Assembly: GCF_001422245.1 (NCBI RefSeq)
Contig: NZ_LMMM01000020.1
Span: 124,001 to 188,000 of the forward strand
From: Rhizobium sp. Leaf262
Lineage (GTDB): Bacteria > Pseudomonadota > Alphaproteobacteria > Rhizobiales > Rhizobiaceae
DNA length: 64,000 nucleotides
Direction of reading: 5' to 3'
Shown here: positions 16,930 to 25,030 of the stretch, in pieces
Numbering within the stretch: the first letter of the stretch is position 1
How the letters are laid out: each line of letters opens with the position of its first letter
Notes under the pieces: generated by a model
The model's database searches: none
Seen by the model: the letters and a program-made list of their open reading frames with translations, nothing else
What the model was told of the DNA's origin: nothing
Translations under genes and position numbers: made by a program

Positions 16930-17791
16930 GATGCAACTCCAGTTCACGATTTTCCTTGGCCATGAAGCCCAGTGCGTGGCAGGTGCTGATGACGTGTACG
17001 CCCGCTTTTTCCTGTTCGGCCCTGATCTGCTCGTGCAGCGTGCTGAGTTTCGTCCAATGGGTTTTCGGGCGGTAATGGTGTTCTGCATGATAGCCATTGC
17101 CAAACCACAGCCAGTTGTAAAACGGCTTGTGACTGCTGACGCCCCAGGCAATCGGGACATCGGGATCACCGTGCAGATGTTCGTAATATCCGTTCAGGGA
17201 CGAAAGGCAGTTGCCGAGATAGTAGAAGGGGACGAAAAACAGCACCGCTTTCCAATCGTAAAGCAAGGCGGCACCGACCATGGCCAGAAACACCACCAGC
17301 TCCAGACGTCCCCATTTTGCGTCAAAAGGACGGTTCTTGGCGATGGCCTTGTGGATGTCTCCAATGTCGTCGCGGAAGAAACTGAGGAAGGTGTATGACC
17401 AGACATTTTCCGGCTCACCGTTGCGGCCGTGGCGGTAGATCGAGAGGAGATCGACCGTGTCGCCTTTTTCATCCGGCCTGTCACTGTTTCCAGAATGATG
17501 CCGCATGTGGATCCAGTGATAGTAGGTCTGGGAAAACCCGATCGCAACGGATTCCAGCAGGCTGAATCCGTAGTTCATCCACTTTGGCTTGAAATAGGGC
17601 GTGTGGATGAAATTGTGGGATATGCTGTTGATATTCCAGGAGATGGAAATGGCGTAGAGACAACCGAGAACGCCGGAAAGCCAAAGCGGTCGGCTGTGGA
17701 AACCGGCAATCAGGTAGATGTCGAAAGCCAGATGCGCGACAGCTGCGATGACCGGGGCGACATCCCATTTGGTATGTGCGAAGATTTTCAT
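16919..17791 (-). CDS. Membrane fatty acid desaturase / hydroxylase
   Basis: A 290-aa integral membrane di-iron enzyme with the three histidine boxes in order: H59NFIH63, H95MRHH99 and H235AEHH239. Hydrophobic segments lie near residues 12-30, 36-53, 162-178 and 182-196. Such enzymes insert a double bond or hydroxyl group into an acyl chain. The ATG at 17791 overlaps the upstream SMR stop as ATGA and has AGGA nearby. Together with the cyclopropane synthase at the operon end it suggests tailoring of one acyl chain. Acyl-lipid versus acyl-CoA substrate cannot be decided here; carotenoid-type oxygenase relatives cannot be excluded. Confidence 0.88.
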   Translation of the reverse strand: MKIFAHTKWDVAPVIAAVAHLAFDIYLIAGFHSRPLWLSGVLGCLYAISISWNINSISHNFIHTPYFKPKWMNYGFSLLESVAIGFSQTYYHWIHMRHHSGNSDRPDEKGDTVDLLSIYRHGRNGEPENVWSYTFLSFFRDDIGDIHKAIAKNRPFDAKWGRLELVVFLAMVGAALLYDWKAVLFFVPFYYLGNCLSSLNGYYEHLHGDPDVPIAWGVSSHKPFYNWLWFGNGYHAEHHYRPKTHWTKLSTLHEQIRAEQEKAGVHVISTCHALGFMAKENRELELHRDI

Positions 17792-18141
17792 AATCCTGTA
17801 ACTCCCACACAGACAACGCCGGAGGTGATGAGAAACACCCCCAGGGCGTGATTGATGTTGATGTGTTCCTTGAAGAGAATGGCCCCGGCCACCACGATTG
17901 CGGCGTAACTCAACGCCATCAGCGGAAAGGCAATCGAAAGCGGCACCTTCTGCAAAACCGCAGTCCAGCTCATCAATTCGATTGCCCAGAATACGATCCC
18001 AGCCCATGTGACGGGTTTGACCAGAGTGGCGGTCAGCGTGCTGTCATTGGCAGCATATTTAAAGCAGACTTCACGCGCTGTTTCCGCAAGGATGCAGAAA
18101 CAGATCAGGCCAAGCATGGTGAGGGTCAGGCTGCCGTTCAT
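17788..18141 (-). CDS. Small DMT/SMR-type membrane transporter (second of pair)
   Basis: A 117-aa protein with four predicted helices and motifs of the SMR/EamA-half group: CFCILAETAREVCFKYAAN in helix 1 (the acidic Glu in the membrane is typical of SMR proteins) and KVPLSIAFPLMALSYAAIV in the third. Length is close to EmrE and ArnE/ArnF (110-128 aa). Both ends overlap neighbours by four bases, so it is coupled to the ureohydrolase and desaturase. It differs in sequence from the 146-aa SMR-like protein downstream, so the two are better read as a heteromeric pair than as a duplication. Confidence 0.82.
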   Translation of the reverse strand: MNGSLTLTMLGLICFCILAETAREVCFKYAANDSTLTATLVKPVTWAGIVFWAIELMSWTAVLQKVPLSIAFPLMALSYAAIVVAGAILFKEHININHALGVFLITSGVVCVGVTGL

Positions 18142-19091
18142 TGCATGTGCTCCGCCAGAATATCCAGAAGCGCATGGTTTGCCGCGCTGTTGACATCCTC
18201 GATAGAGGATTTGTCCTGACGCAGACGCGGCTGATCGATCAGGCTCTCGACCTTCTTGGCAATCTGAGTCCACGGCATTCCCGAATAGGCCGGCGCGGAA
18301 TAATCACCGATGACGTCTGCACCAATGATGCGATGACGCCTGCCGATTTCGCTAATGAGGGACAGGAGATAGGGCAACCGCATACCGCCCTGATCCCAAT
18401 TGGTGACGGCGTCATCGGCAGCCAGAACATCCTTGTCGATGGAGATATAGACCGATGGCGTCTGGATGCGACCAAGAATTTCCTCGAAGAAATTCGCCTC
18501 GCCGATACCGCAAATCGAGCGCCAGTGCAGCGCACCGGCTTCCTGGCGGAAACTCGGCCCGCTTCCATAGTCTGATGACACCCGGCTTGGAGGATGCGAA
18601 TAGGGATAAAGCTCGAGCCTGCCCTGTGCGAGCCACTTTAAATTGGCACCATTACGCTCGGGATTGCGCAAGTCGTCGCTGCACACACCAATGGTGATGA
18701 CCTTTTCGATATTACGATTTTCCAGCGCGCTGTTGACCCAAGACCCGCAGTGCAGCCCGCCGTGAAACGTCACCCAATCCGGGTGATTGTCGAAGTGGAT
18801 CAGCGTCGTGGGGGTCGGATGTTTTTCCAGGGCGGCATCGAGCAGCAGGGCCGTGACGTGGTGAAAATCCCCTGATCCCATGAAGCAAAGCCGGGGTTGC
18901 CCGTTAAGAGCACATCCGTTCTTGGAAAGGCTGCGGGCGAGTTCACTTAGCTGACGCTGCTTGCTCCACAGCCGCACATCCCTGCCCGCATCCTTGTCGA
19001 CATGTTGCGACGCGCCTGCGGCAACACAGGCGCGCACGAAGCCGGGCTGCAACTCCAACGCATCATCGAGATGAAGGAGAAGGAGTTGCAT
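18138..19091 (-). CDS. Arginase/UPF0489-type ureohydrolase-fold protein
   Basis: A 317-aa protein with the metal-ligand pattern of the arginase/agmatinase/deacetylase fold: GSGDFHH (His77/78), DNHPD (Asp101, His103, Asp105) and SIDKDVL (Asp219, Asp221). All dimanganese ligands appear present. The DNHPDW form and N-terminus differ from classical arginases and recall UPF0489-like members. The reaction could be hydrolysis of a guanidino or amide compound, for example agmatine-like to putrescine-like. The start is 4 nt after the aminotransferase stop; the stop overlaps the SMR gene. Its pairing with a class III aminotransferase suggests diamine or amino-acid metabolism; the substrate is unknown. 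Confidence 0.78.
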   Translation of the reverse strand: MQLLLLHLDDALELQPGFVRACVAAGASQHVDKDAGRDVRLWSKQRQLSELARSLSKNGCALNGQPRLCFMGSGDFHHVTALLLDAALEKHPTPTTLIHFDNHPDWVTFHGGLHCGSWVNSALENRNIEKVITIGVCSDDLRNPERNGANLKWLAQGRLELYPYSHPPSRVSSDYGSGPSFRQEAGALHWRSICGIGEANFFEEILGRIQTPSVYISIDKDVLAADDAVTNWDQGGMRLPYLLSLISEIGRRHRIIGADVIGDYSAPAYSGMPWTQIAKKVESLIDQPRLRQDKSSIEDVNSAANHALLDILAEHMQ

Positions 19092-19095
19092 GGTC

Positions 19096-20517
19096 CTATC
19101 TCCGTTCAGCGCGGATCAGGAGTTGATCGAGCAAAGCGAGCGCAAGGTCGATTTCCTCATAGGTGATCAGCAGGTTCGGTGCGAAGGTGATGACGTTCTT
19201 GTGGTAACCGCCGACATCGAGAACCAGACCGTAGGTGCTGGCACCCACCTGCAAGTCGCCCTTCATACCTTCGTCGCACAGCCAGTCCATCGTGGCCTTG
19301 TCGGGCGTGTAACTGTCGTCCTGGCAAATCTCCATACGCAGAGCAAGACCCAGCCCATCCACCTCGCCGACGATGGCGTGTGCACGCTGCAATTGTTTCA
19401 AGCCATCCAGGAAATAGGCACCCTTGGCCATGATCGCGGCGCCGAAGTCTTCCTCCTGCAGCATCTTCATGGTTTCCAGCGCCACAGCCGTTCCCATCGG
19501 GTTGCTGGCGAAGGTCGAATGCGTCGAGCCTGGAGGGAATACGGTTGGATTGATCAGCTCTTCTCTGGCCCAGACGCCGGACAGAGGATTGAGCCCGTTG
19601 GTGATGGCTTTGCCGAACACCAGAACATCCGGCGATACACCGAAGTGCTCCACCGACCAGAGTTTGCCGGTACGATATACACCCATCTGGATTTCATCGA
19701 CCACCATAAGGATTCCGTGGTCATCCAGAACCTTCTTCAGACCCGTGAAGAAATTCATCGGTGGAATGACGTAACCGCCGGTTCCCTGAATGGGCTCGAT
19801 GTAGAAGGCGGCATATTCGCTCTTGCCGACCTTTGGATCCCAGACGCCGTTATATTCGCTTTCGAACAGGCGAGCGAATTTGGCCACGCACGTTTCACCA
19901 TACTCTTCCTTCGACATGCCCTTGGGCCCGCGGAAATGATAGGGAAACTCGATGAACTGTGCGCGGTCGCCAAAATGGCCATAGCGGCGGCGATACCGAT
20001 AGCTGGAGGTGATGGCCGAGGCGCCGAGCGTGCGGCCATGATAGCCACCCTCGAAGGCAAACATCAGGCTTTTCCCGCCCGTGTAGTTGCGAACGAGCTT
20101 CAGCGAATCCTCGATGGCCTGTGACCCGCCAACGTTGAAATGCACACGGCCCTTGTGACCGAACTTCTGTTCGGCATCCTGAGCGATGAGCGTAGCAAGC
20201 TCGACCTTTTCGCGGTGCAGATACTGGGATGCCACCTGTGGCAGACGATCGAGCTGGCGGTGAACCGTCGCGTTCAGGCGTTCATTGCGGTAGCCGAAAT
20301 TGACGGCGGAGTACCACATCTGAAGGTCGAGAAACGCCGTGCCGCCTTCATCGTAAAGATAGGACCCGCTGCATTCGGTGAAGAACTTCGGCTTTGGCGA
20401 ATAGTGAACCGTATCGCCATGGGAACAATAGGTGTCCTCCAGGACGCGCAGTTCCTCTTCAGTCTTTTCGTTCGGCCAATCGGCTGCTGTGTGAACGGGT
20501 ATGACATTGCTACGCAT
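19096..20517 (-). CDS. Class III (ornithine/GABA-type) PLP aminotransferase
   Basis: A 473-aa aminotransferase that moves an amino group, usually the omega amine of ornithine, GABA or a diamine, using PLP. Seen: HFNVGGSQAIEDSLKLVRNY for cofactor phosphate, FEGGYHGRTLGA, the Asp of VVDEIQMGVYRTGKLW, and FGKAITNGLNPLSG with PLP-Lys303. Length is slightly above GabT/EctB. It lies 21 nt from the HAD phosphatase gene. As the operon also encodes an arginase-fold enzyme and SMR transporters, a diamine or diamino-acid substrate is plausible but unproven. Confidence 0.88.
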   Translation of the reverse strand: MRSNVIPVHTAADWPNEKTEEELRVLEDTYCSHGDTVHYSPKPKFFTECSGSYLYDEGGTAFLDLQMWYSAVNFGYRNERLNATVHRQLDRLPQVASQYLHREKVELATLIAQDAEQKFGHKGRVHFNVGGSQAIEDSLKLVRNYTGGKSLMFAFEGGYHGRTLGASAITSSYRYRRRYGHFGDRAQFIEFPYHFRGPKGMSKEEYGETCVAKFARLFESEYNGVWDPKVGKSEYAAFYIEPIQGTGGYVIPPMNFFTGLKKVLDDHGILMVVDEIQMGVYRTGKLWSVEHFGVSPDVLVFGKAITNGLNPLSGVWAREELINPTVFPPGSTHSTFASNPMGTAVALETMKMLQEEDFGAAIMAKGAYFLDGLKQLQRAHAIVGEVDGLGLALRMEICQDDSYTPDKATMDWLCDEGMKGDLQVGASTYGLVLDVGGYHKNVITFAPNLLITYEEIDLALALLDQLLIRAERR

Positions 20518-20538
20518 AAAAATGCCTTTCAGGATGGT

Positions 20539-21222
20539 TCACGCGATGAGAGTTTTCGTCTGGGCACGGTAAGACCGTGCTCCGTCGGACAGGATCGACG
20601 TGATGCGGGGAAGAAGGTCGGTGAAAGTGTTGAAGGGGATGAAGGGGATACCCTGCCGGCGGCAGTGATCGGCAAGCTTGTCTTTTGCAAATACGATGTC
20701 CGCTTTATCGGACACGCAGAAGTCCGAGCGACCGTCACCGATGTAGATCGTGCCGCCGACGGCTTCAACCACTGCGCATTTGCAGACACCTGAGCCGGTG
20801 CCGCAGTTACGTTCCGCAAAGGGCTGGCTTATGGAATAGGTGACGCCGTCTTCGCTCTGATACTGGGTCAGCACGTTGGCGATGATCGGCAGACCGGCGA
20901 TATCGTGGCGGGCCAGAATACGGCCTATGAAATAGCCGACACCATCGCTGACGACGGTGACCGGAACATTCCATGCCTTGCATGCGGACAGAAAGGCCGG
21001 AAATCCTGAATCGATCTCAACCGTATCGAGAAGCTCATCGAGATCATGCGGTGTGACATGGAGAAGCGCGATCTGTCTGCGCATGCATTCTGCCGACCCG
21101 ATGAGTCCACGGAGCCATTGCTGTTCTATGAATTCCCATTCCGGGTGGGCAAACCGTGTGAGAACCAGATCCGTCGTATCGCCGACCGAGATCGTTCCGT
21201 CAAAATCACAAAACACTTGCAT
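20539..21222 (-). CDS. HAD-superfamily phosphatase (MtnX/PSP-like)
   Basis: A 227-aa HAD-IB phosphatase. Motif I is CDFDGTISVGD (Asp6/Asp8 nucleophile and acid), motif II VTVVSDGVGY, and motif IV IGDGRSDFC. The MtnX-like group removes phosphate from small metabolites such as phospho-enols or phosphoserine. Three Cys in NCGTGSGVCKC around residues 140-150 might bind metal or be coincidental. It begins 89 bp after the histidine kinase stop and runs into the aminotransferase gene, so it opens the enzymatic part of the operon. What phosphorylated intermediate it uses is unknown. Confidence 0.85.
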   Translation of the reverse strand: MQVFCDFDGTISVGDTTDLVLTRFAHPEWEFIEQQWLRGLIGSAECMRRQIALLHVTPHDLDELLDTVEIDSGFPAFLSACKAWNVPVTVVSDGVGYFIGRILARHDIAGLPIIANVLTQYQSEDGVTYSISQPFAERNCGTGSGVCKCAVVEAVGGTIYIGDGRSDFCVSDKADIVFAKDKLADHCRRQGIPFIPFNTFTDLLPRITSILSDGARSYRAQTKTLIA

Positions 21223-21310
21223 GAACCAATTCCTGCCTGTCGTCTGGCAGAGGTCATAACAAGGGCTGATGAGCCGAAGCTTAGGTCAAAATGAAGCGAA
21301 ACTGAAATCG

Positions 21311-22690
21311 TCACACATTTTGAGGAATATGCAGATAGACCTTCAATCCGGCCCCCCACTCGGGCGTACCCATGTCGATCTTGATCGAGAGCCGTTCGGC
21401 AATGTCGGCAACGATAGCAAGGCCAAGGCCCGATCCTTCCGTCTGCAGCGTATCGACCCTGTAGAAACGCTGGAACACCGACGACCGCTCTTCCGGCGCA
21501 ATGCCGGGGCCGGTATCGCTAATGGACAGAAGGCACGCGTCGCCGTCACTAGAGACCACAACGGCCACCCGCCCCCCGACGACGGAGTATTTCACGGCGT
21601 TGTCGATGAGGTTGACGATGATCGTCCGCACCGAGGCCCCATCGGTTTCGACCTCGATATCCTCTTCACCTTCGAGCGAAACATCCAGATTACGGCTGTT
21701 GATGAGGGCGCCAAACTCCGCCAGTACGGAGGCCGTCATATGATAGAGGGCTACTTTTTCGACGCGAAGCGGATGATGACTGACCCGCGCAAGCCGCAAA
21801 AGCTGCTCGATGAGATGCGAGGCCCGGTCGTTGCTTTCCACCAGAGACGAGATGAGCTGCTGGCGTTCGGCTTCATCATCTGCGTTGCGCAGCATTTGCA
21901 GCAGCAGCTTCACCGAGGCCTGCGGCGTTCGCAACTGGTGGGCAGCAAGATCGGAGAAGCGCCTTTCGAGCGTCAGGGAATTGCCAAGCTTGACGAGAAG
22001 CTGATTGATCGAGCGGCCCAGAGGCAGCAGATCACGCGAAAGAGCCCCTGTGGGAATGGCCGAGAGGTCATCGGGGGAACGGGTGCGGATCTGGCGGACC
22101 AGATCATGGATCGTGCTGAGGCTGCTGTTGATGCCGAGCCAGATCAGCGCAGCGATGATCGGCAGAATAACGAGCAGCGGGAAAAACAGATTGAGAAGAA
22201 TATTGGCAACCAGCGTTGCCCGCAGGGTATCCTTCTGACCGACTTCGAGGACGATGGCGGTGTCTGGAATGCGAAGCGAATAGATGCGCCATGCTTCGCC
22301 CTTATACGAAAAATCGCTGAAACCGACCGGTCGCGGCGGCACATCGGATAAAAATGCCGTGCTGCTGTAAACGGCGATATGACCATCGACCCAGGCGCGA
22401 AACATATGGGCGTCGGCGTAATCATCCGCATCCTCGTTGAAGGCCAGTTGATTATCCATGCTGAAATCGATGTCGCCCATCTTGTGCGGACCCTGGCGGG
22501 CTGGATCTTCAAGCCGATGACGCAGCAATCCCCACATGACATTGGCATCATTGATCATTTGCGCATCGTAGATGTTGTCGATCTCTCGTGTAGCACTGTC
22601 GAATGCGAAAGCGCCAATGGCGACGATGGCCACCACGACGACCGGGGCTATTCTGAGAAAGAGTTTGCGCGAAAGCGTCGAGTTTTTCAT
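21311..22690 (-). CDS. Sensor histidine kinase, TctE/2CSK_N type
   Basis: A 459-aa membrane kinase. One N-terminal helix (about 14-30) and one at 161-187 enclose a periplasmic domain with the layout of the 2CSK_N domain. A HAMP-like linker follows, then the H-box AAHQLRTP with phospho-acceptor His251. N-box residues are Asn360/Asn364, then DTGPGIA and GSGLGLAI. The residue after His is Gln, as in TctE-type kinases, rather than the commoner Glu/Asp. The gene overlaps its response regulator by 4 nt (ATGA), and 88 bp separate it from the HAD gene, so it probably regulates the enzyme genes downstream. The signal is unknown. Confidence 0.9.
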   Translation of the reverse strand: MKNSTLSRKLFLRIAPVVVVAIVAIGAFAFDSATREIDNIYDAQMINDANVMWGLLRHRLEDPARQGPHKMGDIDFSMDNQLAFNEDADDYADAHMFRAWVDGHIAVYSSTAFLSDVPPRPVGFSDFSYKGEAWRIYSLRIPDTAIVLEVGQKDTLRATLVANILLNLFFPLLVILPIIAALIWLGINSSLSTIHDLVRQIRTRSPDDLSAIPTGALSRDLLPLGRSINQLLVKLGNSLTLERRFSDLAAHQLRTPQASVKLLLQMLRNADDEAERQQLISSLVESNDRASHLIEQLLRLARVSHHPLRVEKVALYHMTASVLAEFGALINSRNLDVSLEGEEDIEVETDGASVRTIIVNLIDNAVKYSVVGGRVAVVVSSDGDACLLSISDTGPGIAPEERSSVFQRFYRVDTLQTEGSGLGLAIVADIAERLSIKIDMGTPEWGAGLKVYLHIPQNV

Positions 22691-23343
22691 CGCTCTATCA
22701 TATACCCAACGCCGCGAATGGACTTGATCACATCGGTCCCGAGCTTTTTGCGCAGATTATAGATGTTGACTTCGATGGCGTTGCTTTCGACCAGACTGGA
22801 CGCATCGTAGAGCGCATATTCGATGTCATTCTTGGTGACGTAACGGCCCGCTCGCTCCATCAGCAGCTTCAGAAGATGAAACTCCTTGGCGGTGGCATGA
22901 AGCTGGACACCGCGTCGGCGGATGACCATGGCCGATGGGTCTACCTCCAGATCACCACAGCGGATGACACTTTCCGTGCGGCCATCCCGCCGACGTATGA
23001 GCGCCCGCAGCCGCGCCAGAAGCTCATCCAGATCGAAAGGTTTGACCAGATAGTCGTCCGCACCTTCGTCCAGCCCCTCCACTTTCTGCCTGACGGAATC
23101 AAGCGCCGTCAAAAGCAGCACCGGAACCCGGTTTCCCTTCTGCCGCAGACCTTTCAAAACCCCGATACCGCCCAATCCCGGCAGGTTGATATCAAGAATG
23201 ACGGCGGCGAAATCCGAATTTTCTGCGGCTTCAAGGCCGGACACGCCATCGCGAAACCAATCCACGCCGTAAGCATGTTTCTCCAGGGCTTTCTGGAGGG
23301 ATGAACCGAGAATATTGTCGTCTTCAACGAGTAAGATACGCAC
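22687..23343 (-). CDS. OmpR-family response regulator
   Basis: A 218-aa two-domain regulator. The receiver has acidic pocket EDD (7-9), phospho-acceptor Asp51 (LDINLPGLGG), switch Thr79 and Lys101 (LVKPFDL). The C-terminal winged helix holds LHATAKEFHLLKLLMERAGRYVTK and ends SIRGVGYMIER. It resembles TctD/PmrA/QseB regulators. It is the first gene of the minus-strand run that includes its kinase and apparently nine metabolic genes. PmrA-type regulators classically control lipid A modification and ArnEF-like flippases, which matches the operon content by analogy only. Confidence 0.93.
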   Translation of the reverse strand: MRILLVEDDNILGSSLQKALEKHAYGVDWFRDGVSGLEAAENSDFAAVILDINLPGLGGIGVLKGLRQKGNRVPVLLLTALDSVRQKVEGLDEGADDYLVKPFDLDELLARLRALIRRRDGRTESVIRCGDLEVDPSAMVIRRRGVQLHATAKEFHLLKLLMERAGRYVTKNDIEYALYDASSLVESNAIEVNIYNLRKKLGTDVIKSIRGVGYMIER

Positions 23344-23486
23344 AGTGTGATCCTAGGCATTCAAGAGCGCTCGCGGATGGAAAGGGCGCGTCATGATGTT
23401 ACTGGCGCGTGTGCGACAGCCCATCTTTGCAAACTGCTCGCAATGATCGGAGAAATCAACTGACTGTTTATGTCCGGGATGAGGTT

Positions 23487-23506
23487 TGTATTTTCTGTTA
23501 AATACA
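23487..23506. promoter_or_regulatory. Inverted repeat upstream of the response-regulator operon
   Basis: TGTATTT and AAATACA form a perfect 7-bp inverted repeat with six bases between, about 145 bp upstream of the regulator start and just after the pntB terminator. It is a plausible protein-binding site or part of the promoter, given the location in front of the operon. Autoregulation by the response regulator is a guess; such sites are usually direct repeats. Confidence 0.35.
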
Positions 23507-23516
23507 GCGCCGAACT

Positions 23517-23548
23517 GCAAAAGGCCCGAATGACTTCGGGCCTTTTGC
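23517..23548. terminator. Bidirectional rho-independent terminator after pntB
   Basis: GCAAAAGGCCCGAA and TTCGGGCCTTTTGC form a perfect 14-bp stem with a TGAC loop, with T-rich flanks on both strands. It ends the leftward pntAB transcript 30-60 bp past the pntB stop and insulates the downstream response-regulator operon, which runs in the same direction. Confidence 0.9.
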
Positions 23549-23577
23549 TCATCATCATCAGCAAATATCACATGCGA

Positions 23578-25011
23578 TTACCGGATCAATGGCAACAGCC
23601 GGTCGAGGCTTTGCTTGGCATCCCCGTAGAACATCCGCGTGTTCTCCTTGAAGAACAGCGGGTTCTCGATACCGGAATAGCCGGTGCCCTGGCCACGCTT
23701 AGAGACAAAGACCTGCTTGGCCTTCCATACTTCAAGAACCGGCATCCCTGCGATAGGCGAGTTCGGATCTTCCTGTGCTGCCGGATTGACGATGTCGTTG
23801 GAGCCGATGACGATAACCACATCGGTCTTTGGAAAATCGTCGTTGATCTCGTCCATTTCCAGCACGATATCATAGGGTACCTTGGCCTCCGCCAGCAGCA
23901 CGTTCATGTGCCCGGGCAGGCGACCGGCCACCGGGTGGATGGCGAAGCGGACTTCCTTGCCACTCGCACGGAGCTTTCTGGTCAGTTCGGAAACAGACCC
24001 TTGCGCCTGCGCAACCGCCATGCCGTAACCGGGAACGATGACAACGCTGTCGGCATCGTTCAGTGCGGAGGCGACACCATCGGCATCGATGGCAATCTGC
24101 TCGCCTGAAATCTCCATCGCCGGACCAGATACGGTGCCGAAGCCGCCGAGAATGACGGAGACGAACGAACGGTTCATCGCCTTGCACATGATATAGGAAA
24201 GGATAGCGCCCGAGGAACCGACCAGCGCACCTGTCACGATCAGAAGATCATTGCCCAGCGTGAAGCCGATGGCCGCAGCAGCCCATCCAGAATAACTGTT
24301 CAACATGGACACGACGACCGGCATATCGGCTCCGCCGATACCCATGATCAGGTGATAGCCGATGAAAAAGGCCGCGAGCGTAACAAGCACAAGCGCCCAT
24401 GCACCCGCTCCGTTGACATACATGATGAGCAGGATCAGCGACAGGATCGCTGCACCGGCATTCAGCATGTGGCCGCCGGGCAGCTTCTTTGCCCTGCCAT
24501 CAACCTTTCCAGCCAATTTGCCGAACGCGACGACAGAGCCAGTAAAGGTGACAGCACCGATGAAGACGCCGAGGAAGACCTCTACCTTCAGGATGACGAG
24601 TTCGACCGGAGATTTGTGCGCCAAAATCGCTGCAAAACCGGAAAGAGCGGCCTTTGCCGCTTCATCAAGGGCAGCAACATCTGCAGCCTCGATATGCGCA
24701 TTGAAACCGATGAAAACGGCTGCAAGGCCGACGAAGGAATGCAAAGCCGCAACGAGCTGCGGCATCTCGGTCATCTGTACGCGATTTGCAACATAATAGC
24801 CGAGGACCGCACCGCCGATGATCATCAGAAACACGATGAACCCGTGGCCGACATCTGGACCGAAAACGGTCGCGAATACGGCGAGCGCCATACCAAGAAT
24901 GCCGTACCACACGGCCCGCTTGGCGCTTTCCTGACCGGACAGGCCCCCAAGAGAAAGAATGAACAGAACTGCTGCCGCGACATGGGCGGCCGAAACGATA
25001 CCAATCGTCAT
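23578..25011 (-). CDS. pntB: NAD(P) transhydrogenase subunit beta
   Basis: A 477-aa membrane subunit of the proton-pumping transhydrogenase, moving hydride between NADH and NADP+. The N-terminal half has about nine membrane helices. The C-terminal domain III begins near residue 300 and carries the NADP-site pattern [12 protein letters not shown], the segment [14 protein letters not shown], and [14 protein letters not shown]. Length matches E. coli PntB (462 aa). It follows pntA by 19 nt, and the operon ends with the strong terminator just downstream. Confidence 0.97.
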   Translation of the reverse strand: MTIGIVSAAHVAAAVLFILSLGGLSGQESAKRAVWYGILGMALAVFATVFGPDVGHGFIVFLMIIGGAVLGYYVANRVQMTEMPQLVAALHSFVGLAAVFIGFNAHIEAADVAALDEAAKAALSGFAAILAHKSPVELVILKVEVFLGVFIGAVTFTGSVVAFGKLAGKVDGRAKKLPGGHMLNAGAAILSLILLIMYVNGAGAWALVLVTLAAFFIGYHLIMGIGGADMPVVVSMLNSYSGWAAAAIGFTLGNDLLIVTGALVGSSGAILSYIMCKAMNRSFVSVILGGFGTVSGPAMEISGEQIAIDADGVASALNDADSVVIVPGYGMAVAQAQGSVSELTRKLRASGKEVRFAIHPVAGRLPGHMNVLLAEAKVPYDIVLEMDEINDDFPKTDVVIVIGSNDIVNPAAQEDPNSPIAGMPVLEVWKAKQVFVSKRGQGTGYSGIENPLFFKENTRMFYGDAKQSLDRLLPLIR

Positions 25012-25030
25012 GATAATACCCCCTGTTTGA

